Shown one piece after another: positions 9,382-17,596 of a stretch of DNA of 41,964 nt. The DNA comes from an uncultured Bacteroidota bacterium. GTDB taxonomy: Bacteria > Bacteroidota > Bacteroidia > UKL13-3. Where the stretch lies: positions 1 to 41,964 of the forward strand of contig CAIYNF010000024.1 in assembly GCA_903927505.1 (NCBI GenBank), read 5' to 3'. The translations under genes were made by a program, and so were the position numbers. The notes below the pieces were generated by a model, which saw only the letters and a program-made list of their open reading frames with translations, ran no database searches and was not told the origin of the DNA. How positions within the stretch are numbered: position 1 is the stretch's first letter; each line of letters opens with the position of its first letter.

Positions 9382-10137
9382 TTAATTTCTATTTCCAAAA
9401 TCGTACGCAATATAAAACCCATAAAATAGCTGGTCGTAATTGGTATGTGCCATAATAGGAACACCTTGCATAAATGCATCAACCGTAACACCAGCCTCTA
9501 AACATCTCATTTCATCTGCATATTGCCCCCATTCTACCTGAAAAGCTGCTCTGCCAAAGGCGCCAAGTTTAAGCTGGGTTTCTCCAAATCCTTTAAAAAA
9601 ACTAGAATTTCCATAAATACGATAAACGTCTGTATGTTTCTCTGGGTCGTATTTTTCACTTACATAATAGCCTTCGCTTGGGTTATTATCATATTGATAT
9701 AATACTTCAATATAAACAGGTTTTAGAAATGCAGCGGTAGCTCCAAGGCTATAAACAAAATTAACGCCAACAGAATTTTTATAGGGTCTATCTGTAATAA
9801 CAATGGTTTGACCCAAACTCGTTCGAAGAAAAAACGCCACATTCATGCGCCCGAAAGAATATTGGCTTTGGCTTTGCGTATAACCTTGACGGCGCACCTC
9901 CTTAGGGTGACGAATTCTAGAAAAATCGAATTCTAAATGGTTTTGTTGTTTACCTGTTTTGTGCCAACCATAGCGGTAATAAATTCCTGTGGAGGCAAAA
10001 GAATTTCTATTTACCCCAAATAAGTTACTTTGGGTATACATCAATTGTGGTTCTGTAATGGGTGCATTTTGCGCAAGTAGCTGATTTGCTATAGCTAACA
10101 AACAAAACAGAAAAAAGAAATTCCTGAACTTTTTCAA
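9382..10137 (-). CDS. Hypothetical outer-membrane protein
   Basis: A 251-residue protein I do not recognise by name. It has a clear signal peptide (MKKFRNFFFLFCLLAIANQLLAQ, cleavage near residue 22) followed by alternating aromatic beta-strand-like stretches ending FYGFYIAYDFGN, suggesting a small outer-membrane barrel. Translation must begin at TTG 10137 because the signal peptide starts there and no in-frame ATG lies upstream. It sits 3 bases before lipA. The pairing may be only transcriptional, since nothing in the sequence links it to lipoate. It diverges from osmC with overlapping promoter regions. Confidence 0.7.
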   Translation of the reverse strand: MKKFRNFFFLFCLLAIANQLLAQNAPITEPQLMYTQSNLFGVNRNSFASTGIYYRYGWHKTGKQQNHLEFDFSRIRHPKEVRRQGYTQSQSQYSFGRMNVAFFLRTSLGQTIVITDRPYKNSVGVNFVYSLGATAAFLKPVYIEVLYQYDNNPSEGYYVSEKYDPEKHTDVYRIYGNSSFFKGFGETQLKLGAFGRAAFQVEWGQYADEMRCLEAGVTVDAFMQGVPIMAHTNYDQLFYGFYIAYDFGNRN

Positions 10138-10142
10138 ATGAT

Positions 10143-10150
10143 TAACTTTG
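10143..10150 (+). promoter_or_regulatory. Candidate -7 element for osmC
   Basis: TAACTTTG matches TAnnTTTG; a clear TTG 20 nt upstream is missing (TTC is present). Transcription would start near 10157, some 15 nt before the osmC ATG. Confidence 0.4.
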
Positions 10151-10153
10151 TTT

Positions 10154-10161
10154 CAAATCTA
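10154..10161 (-). promoter_or_regulatory. Candidate -7 element for the outer-membrane protein/lipA unit
   Basis: On the minus strand this reads TAGATTTG, 16 nt before the TTG start at 10137. It lies just downstream of the osmC -7 box on the opposite strand, so the two promoters would overlap face to face. No good -33 box is seen. Confidence 0.35.
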
Positions 10162-10171
10162 TAAAAAAAAC

Positions 10172-10579
10172 ATGGCAACTTCAGAAGTAGTTTACCAAGG
10201 CGAATTAAGGTGTAAAGCTAAACATTTACAATCAGAAAGTATAATTGTTACAGACGCCCCTATTGATAATCATGGCAAAGGGGAGGCATTTTCGCCTACC
10301 GATTTATTGGCAACCTCATTGGGTGTATGCATGCTAACCATTATGGGGATTGAAGCAAATAAACACAATGTGAATATTGATGGTACCTATATAACTATTA
10401 GCAAACACATGGGAACACTGCCAAGAAGAGTTGTAAAAATTGAGATAAAGGTAAATGTACCTACGCTTGGATTAAGCGATAGGCAGAAAGAGGCACTCAC
10501 GGAGGCAGGGGTAAATTGCCCAGTGGCCAAGAGCCTTCATCCCGATTTGATACAGGATATTGAAATTAATTACAATTAG
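10172..10579 (+). CDS. OsmC/Ohr family peroxide-detoxifying protein
   Basis: OsmC-family proteins reduce organic hydroperoxides with a pair of cysteines. Both are present: Cys53 in LGVCMLTIMG and Cys116 in VNCPVAKSLHPD, in the expected positions (135 residues with the start at ATG 10172). FSPTDLLATSLG is the typical family helix start. An in-frame TTG at 10148 would add eight residues, but it is the TTG of a TAACTTTG promoter box, so ATG 10172 is preferred. No signal peptide; cytoplasmic. Its TAG interlocks with the TAA of the small lipoprotein gene on the other strand. Whether it is an OsmC, Ohr or YhfA-type member cannot be settled here. Confidence 0.88.
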   Translation: MATSEVVYQGELRCKAKHLQSESIIVTDAPIDNHGKGEAFSPTDLLATSLGVCMLTIMGIEANKHNVNIDGTYITISKHMGTLPRRVVKIEIKVNVPTLGLSDRQKEALTEAGVNCPVAKSLHPDLIQDIEINYN

Positions 10580-10689
10580 AAACTAATAGCAATAGCAGGA
10601 ACTGGAATAGAAAACTTGGGGCAGCTTCCTTTACAAGCACTTAAACTCAATAGAGCAAAAATGGCAATGGCATAAATTATCTTTTTCAT
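10576..10689 (-). CDS. Putative 37-residue lipoprotein
   Basis: The frame starts at ATG 10689 and encodes MKKIIYAIAIFALLSLSAC followed by 18 residues (KGSCPKFSIPVPAIAISF). The first 18 residues form a classic lipoprotein signal with lipobox LSAC, and the mature peptide would carry one further Cys. Its stop overlaps the osmC stop by four bases. Very small lipoproteins of this sort, with a Cys-x-x-x-Cys-Pro start, are often unannotated in Bacteroidota. A longer in-frame reading from 10824 lacks sense as a signal peptide and overlaps the methyltransferase gene. No homolog search was possible, so reality rests on the lipobox. Confidence 0.45.
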   Translation of the reverse strand: MKKIIYAIAIFALLSLSACKGSCPKFSIPVPAIAISF

Positions 10690-10706
10690 ACTAAAATTAT
10701 TAACTA

Positions 10707-11912
10707 TTGAATACAACGAACCAATTTGTCCAACTATTGCAATCATTTGATTTGGAAAGTTTTTTGACCCAAAACAAACAAATGGATGCCAGCCGATTTT
10801 TATTGGCCCACAAAGGTAATACAAATGATTTGAATTGGCTATTAGCTGAACAAATCAAATTATATCCCAAGGCTTTGCACAAACTTCCTCATTTTGTTAA
10901 AAACCATTGTTGGTTCACCTCAAAAAGTTATGAACAAGCCAGTGGGGAAGCGTCTGCTTTATACAAATCTAAATTAATTTCAGGAGCGAAATTATTAGAT
11001 TTATCTGGTGGTTTAGGTGTTGACGACTGGGCATTTTCACGAAATTTTGACAAAGTTGTTTCTTTGGATCCAGATGAAAAACTAAACGAAATTGTTAGAG
11101 AAAACTTTAGGCGACTCCATTGCAATAATATAGAAAGAATAAACATTACCGCAGAATCATATCTAAATAGCAATTTAGATCATTTCGACCTGATATACTT
11201 AGATGCAGATAGAAGGCCAGCACAAGGAAAAAGCTATTTTTTAGACCATGACGACCCTAATTTTTTAGCCATACAGGATGCCTGCTTTAAACGCAGCAAT
11301 CAAATTCTATTGAAGCTTTCCCCTATGGCAGATATTCATTACCTCCAAGAAAACTTACAACACATAGAAAAAATAATGGTGGTAGGCGATAAAAAAGAGG
11401 TGAAGGAGGTTTTGGTACTATTAAATAAAAAAGGTTCCACAACAATTATTTATGAGAGTGTGCTCCTTCGCGAAAATGAACCGCACCAAATATTCTCTTC
11501 CAAAAAGGAGTTAACGCTATCAATTAGCAGTGAGCTTAAATCCGCTAAATATTTCTTTGAGCCTCATGTTACCATTATTAAGGCCCAACATAGCAGAAAC
11601 TATGCACAGGCATGCGAACTAGAACAACTGGCCATCAATAGTGCCTTTTATATTGGGAACCATATACCACCCGAATTTATGGGTAGAAGTTTTGAAATTG
11701 TAAAGGCTTTTGAGTTTTCAAAAAGTTTGTTTCAGCAATACCTAAAGAATGAAAAATTGGTTAAAGCCAATATTACCAAAAGGAATTTTGTGTTATCTGT
11801 GGAAGAAATTAGAAAGGCTTATAAAATAAAAGAAGGTGGCAAAGATTATTTATTCTTTAGTACCCTATCCAATGGCACCCGCATGGTTTATCACTGCATA
11901 AAAGCAGTTTAA
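10707..11912 (+). CDS. Class I SAM-dependent methyltransferase with C-terminal THUMP-like domain
   Basis: A protein of 401 residues. The SAM-binding motif I is KLLDLSGGLGVDDWAF (~95-110), followed by an acidic SLDPDEKL loop and DLIYLDADRRP, typical of nucleic-acid methyltransferases related to the Trm5/RsmD folds. The C-terminal ~75 residues (RSFEIVKAFEF... TKRNFVLSVEEIRKAYKIKEGG..YLFF) match the THUMP-like domain found in this Bacteroidota family (PF18096). An RNA substrate is likely but unproven. No ATG precedes the conserved N-terminus, so TTG 10707 is taken as start; the alternative ATG at 10782 would remove 25 residues. Its TAA interlocks with the stop of the lytic transglycosylase gene. 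Confidence 0.75.
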   Translation: MNTTNQFVQLLQSFDLESFLTQNKQMDASRFLLAHKGNTNDLNWLLAEQIKLYPKALHKLPHFVKNHCWFTSKSYEQASGEASALYKSKLISGAKLLDLSGGLGVDDWAFSRNFDKVVSLDPDEKLNEIVRENFRRLHCNNIERINITAESYLNSNLDHFDLIYLDADRRPAQGKSYFLDHDDPNFLAIQDACFKRSNQILLKLSPMADIHYLQENLQHIEKIMVVGDKKEVKEVLVLLNKKGSTTIIYESVLLRENEPHQIFSSKKELTLSISSELKSAKYFFEPHVTIIKAQHSRNYAQACELEQLAINSAFYIGNHIPPEFMGRSFEIVKAFEFSKSLFQQYLKNEKLVKANITKRNFVLSVEEIRKAYKIKEGGKDYLFFSTLSNGTRMVYHCIKAV

Positions 11913-13162
11913 ACTCTATTAGAATATATCTTTAGTTTCTGCCCTTTAGAAACCTTATTCCGCTTAATTACACCTTTGTTCCAACGTTTCAAATCAGCTA
12001 CGCTGACATCAAATTTACGTGCAATCTTTGCCAGGTAATCACCACTTTTAACCTTGTAAACAATTTTCTCAGGACGTGCATTTTCAATCTCACGGTTCAT
12101 CGCAATTAGGTCCTGGTTCAACTGATTGCTCAAATTGGTATCGTTGCGCAAGGCTGCCACCTTAACAGCCATATGATAAGGAAGCGTTAGTACTACGCCA
12201 TTACTTGAAAAAGGAATTACGCCACGACGAAGAGAGGGATTGTATTGACGAATTTCTTCAGTAGTTGTATTTAATGCAAGGGCAAGCTTTTCAATAGACA
12301 TTCTGTTATCTACAATAACAGTATCTAATTGAAAATACATTTCATCTGCTGCAGGGTAAATATTATGCTCACTGGCATAATTCATTACATAAGCAGCAGC
12401 AATAAATGCAGGTACATAACCACGGGTTTCACGCGGCAAATAGGGCATTATCTCCCAAATATTGCGCTTCCCGCCAGATTTACGGATGGCTTTAGATACA
12501 TTACCTGGACCACAATTATAACTTGCAATTACTAAAAGCCAATCGCCATAAATGCGGTAAGAGTTTTTAAAATACTTTACAGCAGCCTCGGTAGATTTAA
12601 TGATATCTTTTCTATCGTCGATATAAGAATCTGAGCGCAAACCATACATTCTTCCTGTAGGCGCCATAAACTGCCATAAACCAGCTGCACCAACGGGAGA
12701 AATGGCTCTTTGGTTTAAAGCACTTTCAATTACCGCCAAATATTTGAATTCCATTGGCACATTTTCGCGGTCGAAAACCTCTTCGAAAATTGGAAAATAG
12801 AATTTAGAACTGCTTAATACTTTACTTACCAATTTACGCTTGCGGTTGGCGTATAAATCTATGTAAGCTCTAACCTGTTGGTTGTATTCAAGTGGAATTT
12901 CTGTTTCCAAAAGACTCAAACGGAAAGCGTAGGTAGAATCTGAGTACACTGGAATATCACCTTCATCAAATCCATAAATATTGAGTTCACCTGCATCTGT
13001 AACAGGGTATAATTTATTTCTCCAATGAACGGTATTGCTGTCAATTTTAGCTACAAGCATGTCTCGGTCCGAACCAAAACCACCTACAAGTGGCTGAGCA
13101 ACAAGGCCTGTAACCACAGTAGTTAGAACTAAAATTATATATATTATTTTCTTATTCAACAT
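11909..13162 (-). CDS. MltD-type lytic transglycosylase with LysM
   Basis: This enzyme cleaves the glycan chain of peptidoglycan, producing 1,6-anhydro ends. A signal peptide or anchor (KKIIYIILVLTTVVTGLVAQ) puts it in the periplasm. The SLT domain has the catalytic Glu at about 146 in ESALNQRAISPVGAAGLWQF and the second motif SYNCGPGNV (~214-222). A well-formed LysM lies at about 369-413 (VKSGDYLAKIARKFDVS...), with a weaker LysM-like unit near 290-335. Length is 417 residues. Two possible -7 boxes lie upstream on the minus strand (TATATTTG at 13192-13185, TACCTTTG at 13230-13223), neither with a good -33. It overlaps the convergent methyltransferase by four bases. Confidence 0.9.
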   Translation of the reverse strand: MLNKKIIYIILVLTTVVTGLVAQPLVGGFGSDRDMLVAKIDSNTVHWRNKLYPVTDAGELNIYGFDEGDIPVYSDSTYAFRLSLLETEIPLEYNQQVRAYIDLYANRKRKLVSKVLSSSKFYFPIFEEVFDRENVPMEFKYLAVIESALNQRAISPVGAAGLWQFMAPTGRMYGLRSDSYIDDRKDIIKSTEAAVKYFKNSYRIYGDWLLVIASYNCGPGNVSKAIRKSGGKRNIWEIMPYLPRETRGYVPAFIAAAYVMNYASEHNIYPAADEMYFQLDTVIVDNRMSIEKLALALNTTTEEIRQYNPSLRRGVIPFSSNGVVLTLPYHMAVKVAALRNDTNLSNQLNQDLIAMNREIENARPEKIVYKVKSGDYLAKIARKFDVSVADLKRWNKGVIKRNKVSKGQKLKIYSNRV

Positions 13163-13350
13163 GAGTATTCGATAGTAGTAATCCCAAATATACGCAGGGA
13201 GCCTATCTTTAATTTCTTTCTACAAAGGTAACTATCCACAGCATAAATTCCTAATAAACGTCAAATGAGCAGTTTAGAGTACACTTTACGATATTTTTCT
13301 AAAAAATTGACACAAAAAGGGGAACTTGCATTTCTAAAATTGATGGCATT

Positions 13351-14415
13351 TTGAACCCAATTCAACTCTTACTATTACCCTTATCATTTATCTACCAGCT
13401 GGTTCTGCGATTAAGAAACAGTTTGTATACACATGGTGTTTTTGGTGTAACAAGTTTTGATTTACCCATCATCAATGTGGGTAATTTAGCATTTGGTGGA
13501 ACAGGCAAAACACCGCATATAGAATACCTCATCCGACTTTTAAAAGAAAATAATAAAGTTGCTGTATTGAGCAGAGGGTACAAAAGAAAAACGCGTGGGT
13601 ACTTATTTGGAAATGAACAAGCCACAGCCATAAGTTTGGGTGATGAGCCCTATCAAATTTTCAAAAAATTTAGGGAAATTAAAGTAGCTGTCTCCGAGAA
13701 TAGGGTTTTAGGGGTGCCAAACTTATTATTTGATGCACCAGAAACACAAGTGATTTTATTAGATGACGCCTACCAACACAGGGCCATCAAGCCAGGATTA
13801 AATATATTATTAACAGAACAAAATAGATTGTACGTTAACGACCATTTAGCACCAGCCGGTTACTTAAGAGAATATGCCAGTGCCGCAGAACGTGCCAATT
13901 GCATTGTTGTTACTAAATGTAAAACAGACCTTAGCCTGGAAGAAAGAAAAAGCATCATTGCTCAATTGAAACCATTGGGCCACCAAAGTGTCTATTTTTC
14001 CTATTTAAAATACGGCGAATTGGTTCCCTATTTTGAGCCATTAATTCACAATGAAACAACTGCCGTTATAGCATTTGCCGGAATTGCCAACCCATTGCCT
14101 TTCTTCCAATACATTGAATCAAAACATCAACATGTAATTACCAAATCATTTCCTGACCACCACCAATTATCAGAAATTGAAATTGAGAGATTACTTGAAA
14201 CTTTTGATGAAATAAACAGCGATCACAAAATATTTGTATCCACTGAAAAGGATTTTCAAAAATTGGTTCAAGGTCCTCAAGCAGAAAAATTAAAAAAATA
14301 TCCCTTCTATTATATACCAATTGAAGTTGCTTTCTTTGCAGAGGACAGTAGCAATTTCAATCAAAAAGTAATTCACTATGTTAGCGAAAATAGCCCAAAC
14401 ACATACATACCTTAA
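13351..14415 (+). CDS. lpxK: Tetraacyldisaccharide 4'-kinase
   Basis: LpxK phosphorylates the 4'-position of the lipid A disaccharide at the inner membrane, the sixth step of lipid A synthesis. The protein is 354 residues with the N-terminal amphipathic/membrane segment (LLLLPLSFIYQLVLRLRN), then the P-loop in VGNLAFGGTGKTP (~43-55), followed by VLSRGYKRKTRG and LLDDAYQHR, all standard for LpxK. TTG 13351 is the start: the family's N-terminus aligns there and no in-frame ATG is available nearby. It overlaps the next gene by 38 bases. It heads a co-directional run of lpxK, PNP, engB, aroE and PlsC. Confidence 0.93.
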   Translation: MNPIQLLLLPLSFIYQLVLRLRNSLYTHGVFGVTSFDLPIINVGNLAFGGTGKTPHIEYLIRLLKENNKVAVLSRGYKRKTRGYLFGNEQATAISLGDEPYQIFKKFREIKVAVSENRVLGVPNLLFDAPETQVILLDDAYQHRAIKPGLNILLTEQNRLYVNDHLAPAGYLREYASAAERANCIVVTKCKTDLSLEERKSIIAQLKPLGHQSVYFSYLKYGELVPYFEPLIHNETTAVIAFAGIANPLPFFQYIESKHQHVITKSFPDHHQLSEIEIERLLETFDEINSDHKIFVSTEKDFQKLVQGPQAEKLKKYPFYYIPIEVAFFAEDSSNFNQKVIHYVSENSPNTYIP

Positions 14416-15187
14416 TTCATTTTACAACCAAGCAAAAATTGGCATCATCTTAGGAACTGGCTTAGGTGCTTTGGTAGATGATATGGAAATTGAATACAGC
14501 CTACCTTACGGTGGTATTCCAAACTTTCCAATCAGTACAGTTGAAAGTCATCAAGGACGTTTGTTAATAGGTAGATTAAACAATGTACCTGTAGTTGTTA
14601 TGCAAGGAAGGTTTCATTATTATGAAGGTTACAATATGCAAGAACTTACCTTTCCTGTAAGGGTGATGAAGCAATTAGGCATAGAAAATTTATTTATTTC
14701 AAATGCCTCCGGTGGCTTAAATCCAAGCTATGAGGTGAGTGATTTAATGATATTAAACGACCATATCAATTTATTACCTGAGCATCCTTTGAGAGGTAAA
14801 AATGAAGATACATTAGGACCTAGATTTCCAGACATGAGTGAAGCATACGACCCTAAACTAATTGCTTTAGCACATGAAATTGGTTTGGAACTTGGCATTA
14901 AATTACAAGAAGGAGTATACGCGGCCGTTCAAGGCCCAACATTAGAGACCAAGGCAGAATATAATTATTTGCGCATTATTGGTTCAGACGCAGTGGGCAT
15001 GAGCACCATTCCAGAAAATATTGTTGCCCGTCATATGGGAATGAAGGTATTTGCAATTTCTGTCATCACAGATTTGGGCGTACCTGGTATGGTTAAAAAA
15101 ATAAGCTTGCAAGATGTATTAAATGCTGCAGCTATTGCCGAACCAAAAATGACTAAATTGATTAGCGAAATGGTGACGCGCGTTTAA
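14378..15187 (+). CDS. Purine nucleoside phosphorylase, trimeric (PNP) type
   Basis: This enzyme splits purine (deoxy)nucleosides with phosphate for purine salvage. Motifs: GIILGTGLGALVDD (~22-35, phosphate loop), ESHQG, MQGRFHYYEGY (~75-85), ISNASGGLN (~107-114) and VQGPTLETKAEY. The base-contact loop reads SVITDLGVPG, with Asp where mammalian PNP has Asn, so specificity may differ or simply follow the Bacteroidota form. At 269 residues it has normal length. ATG 14378 lies inside the end of lpxK (38-base overlap); the first residues before GIILGTG fit the family, and translation is probably coupled to lpxK. Confidence 0.92.
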   Translation: MLAKIAQTHTYLNSFYNQAKIGIILGTGLGALVDDMEIEYSLPYGGIPNFPISTVESHQGRLLIGRLNNVPVVVMQGRFHYYEGYNMQELTFPVRVMKQLGIENLFISNASGGLNPSYEVSDLMILNDHINLLPEHPLRGKNEDTLGPRFPDMSEAYDPKLIALAHEIGLELGIKLQEGVYAAVQGPTLETKAEYNYLRIIGSDAVGMSTIPENIVARHMGMKVFAISVITDLGVPGMVKKISLQDVLNAAAIAEPKMTKLISEMVTRV

Positions 15188-15204
15188 GAGCGACACAAAA
15201 ACAT

Positions 15205-15212
15205 TACTTTTG
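15205..15212 (+). promoter_or_regulatory. Candidate -7 element for engB, very close to the start codon
   Basis: TACTTTTG matches TAnnTTTG and is followed by AAAA and then ATG 15217. At 19 nt upstream there is TTT rather than TTG. If used, the transcript would begin at or next to the start codon, giving a leaderless mRNA and a second start point inside the lpxK run. Confidence 0.45.
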
Positions 15213-15216
15213 AAAA

Positions 15217-15849
15217 ATGGATATAACTTCAGCAGAATATAAAACGAGTTCTAACAGCTTAAAAGATTGCCCAAAAACAGACTTTCCTGAATATGCATTT
15301 ATAGGTCGAAGCAATGTTGGAAAATCTTCTCTGATAAACATGTTGGTTCAAAGAAAAGAATTAGCTAGAACTTCGGGAACACCAGGAAAAACAATTAGTA
15401 TGAATTTCTTTTGTGTAAACAACGAATGGAATTTAGTGGATTTACCTGGTTATGGCTATGCTAGAAGATCTAAGGATTTAAGGGCATCTTGGGAAAAAAC
15501 ACTCTGGAATTACCTGGAAAAAAGAGACTTTTTGGTTTGTTTGTTTGCGCTCATTGATTCGAGAATAGAGCCGCAAGAAAAAGATTTAGCTTTTATTAAT
15601 AAATTAGGAGAAGTGGGAATTCCATTTCATTTGGTTTTCACCAAATTAGATAAATTAAAAGCAGCCCAAGCAGAAATTAATATCGAAAATTTTAAGGCAA
15701 AATTATTGGAAACATGGGATGAATTACCAACTGTTTTCATCACCTCAGCCCTTGATAAAAGAGGAAGAGAAGAAATATTGAAGAGCATTCAAAAAATGAA
15801 CAAAGAATTTCATAAAGTTCAAAAGTTGAAAGTTGCCCAAATGCGCTAA
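15217..15849 (+). CDS. engB: Ribosome-biogenesis GTPase EngB/YsxC
   Basis: This is an essential GTPase that assists assembly of the large ribosomal subunit. All G motifs are visible in 210 residues: G1 GRSNVGKS (30-37), G2 in GTPGKT (54-59), G3 DLPG (75-78), G4 TKLD (142-145) and G5 SAL (~177-179). The start MDITSAEYKTS fits the family. A gap of 29 bases after the PNP gene holds a candidate promoter box four bases from ATG, so it may be transcribed both with lpxK-PNP and on its own. aroE follows after 23 bases. Confidence 0.96.
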   Translation: MDITSAEYKTSSNSLKDCPKTDFPEYAFIGRSNVGKSSLINMLVQRKELARTSGTPGKTISMNFFCVNNEWNLVDLPGYGYARRSKDLRASWEKTLWNYLEKRDFLVCLFALIDSRIEPQEKDLAFINKLGEVGIPFHLVFTKLDKLKAAQAEINIENFKAKLLETWDELPTVFITSALDKRGREEILKSIQKMNKEFHKVQKLKVAQMR

Positions 15850-15872
15850 TTTGAAATTTCATTAGACATTTT

Positions 15873-16628
15873 ATGCAGAAAAAAGTTTTTGGTTTAATTG
15901 GCAATAATTTAGGAAACACCTTTTCCAAAGATTATTTCACCCAAAAATTTATTTCCAATAATTTGCCTTACACCTATGAAAATTTTAGCATCCCAAAAAT
16001 TGAAGATGTAAATAAAATTTTTAAGATTCAAGGCCTTGCTGGTTTAAATATTACCAAGCCCTATAAAGAAGCTATCATCCCCTATTTGAATGAACTAGCA
16101 AGCTCTGCCGCCAATTGTAATGCAGTAAATTGTATTGAAATTTTAGCCAATGGGAAGCGTATTGGTCACAACACAGATCGTTTTGGATTTCAAAGTTCAT
16201 TGTTAAATTTTATCGGTTCGAACCGAAACTTTAAAGCTTTGGTGATTGGTGATGGAGGTGCCGCAAAGGCTGTTATTAGCTCTTTAAATGAGCTTGGGAT
16301 TTCATTTTCACAGGTAACAAGAAAAAAACTAACAGCCCCATACCAAATCAATTATTCTAATTTAACAACAGCGTTAGTTGCTGCGCATCTATTACTCATT
16401 CAATGCACGCCTGTAGGAATGTTTCCGCATGAAATGGAATTGCTTCCAATACCTTTTGACGAAATTGGTTCGACACATTATTGCTTTGATTTAATTTACT
16501 TACCAGCCACAAGTAGTTTTTTAGTTGCGTCAGAAAAGCATGGTGCAAAAATTAAAAATGGATTAGAAATGCTGCACCTTCAAGCCGATGAGGCTTATCA
16601 CATTTGGATGAACCAAGAATCTTTTTAA
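15873..16628 (+). CDS. aroE: Shikimate dehydrogenase
   Basis: AroE reduces 3-dehydroshikimate with NADPH in the route to aromatic amino acids. The catalytic Lys65 is in NITKPYK and Asp102 in NTDRFGF, matching the E. coli numbering. The nucleotide loop is GDGGAAKA (~126-133). The shikimate-binding N-terminal motif, usually GxPxxHSxS, is altered to GNNLGNTFS, a Thr and a Ser replacing the Ser pair. Length is 251 residues, slightly short. A GGTTCGAACC palindrome at 16215-16224 codes for G-S-N-R (115-118), in the linker just before the nucleotide-binding domain. The acyltransferase gene begins 8 bases downstream. Confidence 0.92.
   Translation: MQKKVFGLIGNNLGNTFSKDYFTQKFISNNLPYTYENFSIPKIEDVNKIFKIQGLAGLNITKPYKEAIIPYLNELASSAANCNAVNCIEILANGKRIGHNTDRFGFQSSLLNFIGSNRNFKALVIGDGGAAKAVISSLNELGISFSQVTRKKLTAPYQINYSNLTTALVAAHLLLIQCTPVGMFPHEMELLPIPFDEIGSTHYCFDLIYLPATSSFLVASEKHGAKIKNGLEMLHLQADEAYHIWMNQESF
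16215..16224. repeat. GGTTCGAACC palindrome, copy 3 (inside aroE)
   Basis: The most extended copy: the palindrome reaches 14 bp (TCGGTTCGAACCGA, 16213-16226). It lies in the linker-coding part of aroE. Confidence 0.9.
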
Positions 16629-16636
16629 ATTGCAGC

Positions 16637-17596
16637 ATGGGAATATTTTATAATTATTGCAAATTCAACACACAACTTACAAGTCATTTATTTTACAATA
16701 ATATTCTAGTAAGTGGTGCCGAAAATATTCCGCAAGACAAGCCTTTGTTATTGGTTGCTAACCATCCAAATTCTTTTTTAGATGCTATTGTAATTGGTGC
16801 TGCAATAAATAGACCCACCTATTTCTTAGCTAGAGGCGATGCCTTTAATAACAAATATGCGCTTCCTATTTTAAAATCACTAAACATGCTGCCTGTTTAT
16901 AGATTATCTGAAGGAAAAGAAAATCTTAATAAAAATTCGGAAACCTTTGATGCTTGTCATCAAATATTAGAAAAGAAAGAAACTGTTTTAATTTTTTCTG
17001 AAGGCATTAGTTTCAATAATTGGGATTTGCGTCCTTTAAAGAAAGGTCCGGCCAGAGTTGCCAAAAAAGCTTGGGCAAGCAAAGATGCCGGAGATATGGT
17101 AATTGTTCCGGTAGGATTAACCTATGAACATTTTAAGGGTGGTGGCAAAAATATTTTAATCAATATTGGGCAAGCTTTTTACAAAGAAGACTTTCATACA
17201 GAAGATTTAGAAGCAAGTTTTGTAAAGAAATTCAATGATAAAATTTCAAGTGCATTTGAAAAATTGGCTTATGTAAACCCACAGCTAATAGAAGGAACGC
17301 CAGATTATGAAGGTTTCAGAAAACGCTTTCAATTTGCGGTAAAAAACAAAATGAATGCAATGGAGGCACTCCAATATTTGAAAGGACAAGAAACACCAAC
17401 TATTAAAATAAGTGATCGCCAATTTATCTTAAACAGTTTGTTATTTGCACCCTTGTATGTATTGAGCACTTGGCTTGCTCCAAAAATTGTAAAACAGAAA
17501 TTATTTTTCGATTCAATTTCTTTTGGATTGGTAATGTTTTTATGGCCGGTATACTTAATTGTATTAGGCTATTTAATTGCTTGCTTTCTCAACTAA
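16637..17596 (+). CDS. PlsC-type 1-acyl-glycerol-phosphate acyltransferase family protein
   Basis: This is a membrane acyltransferase of the lysophospholipid family. The HX4D catalytic box is NHPNSFLD (42-49) and the glycerol-phosphate-binding box is FSEGIS (~120-125, a variant of FPEG). Two hydrophobic segments close the protein (SLLFAPLYVLSTWL and FGLVMFLWPVYLIVLGYLIACF). I choose ATG 16637 (319 residues) because MGIFYNYCKF fits the family's N-terminal membrane-associated helix; an in-frame ATG at 16604 would overlap aroE by 25 bases. Acyl donor and acceptor are unknown. Its TAA interlocks with the stop of the convergent VOC gene. It is the last gene of the lpxK run. Confidence 0.85.
   Translation: MGIFYNYCKFNTQLTSHLFYNNILVSGAENIPQDKPLLLVANHPNSFLDAIVIGAAINRPTYFLARGDAFNNKYALPILKSLNMLPVYRLSEGKENLNKNSETFDACHQILEKKETVLIFSEGISFNNWDLRPLKKGPARVAKKAWASKDAGDMVIVPVGLTYEHFKGGGKNILINIGQAFYKEDFHTEDLEASFVKKFNDKISSAFEKLAYVNPQLIEGTPDYEGFRKRFQFAVKNKMNAMEALQYLKGQETPTIKISDRQFILNSLLFAPLYVLSTWLAPKIVKQKLFFDSISFGLVMFLWPVYLIVLGYLIACFLN

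Noticed and set aside
10148-10171. TTG 10148 as start of osmC
   Set aside because: It is part of TAACTTTG; ATG 10172 gives the usual OsmC N-terminus.
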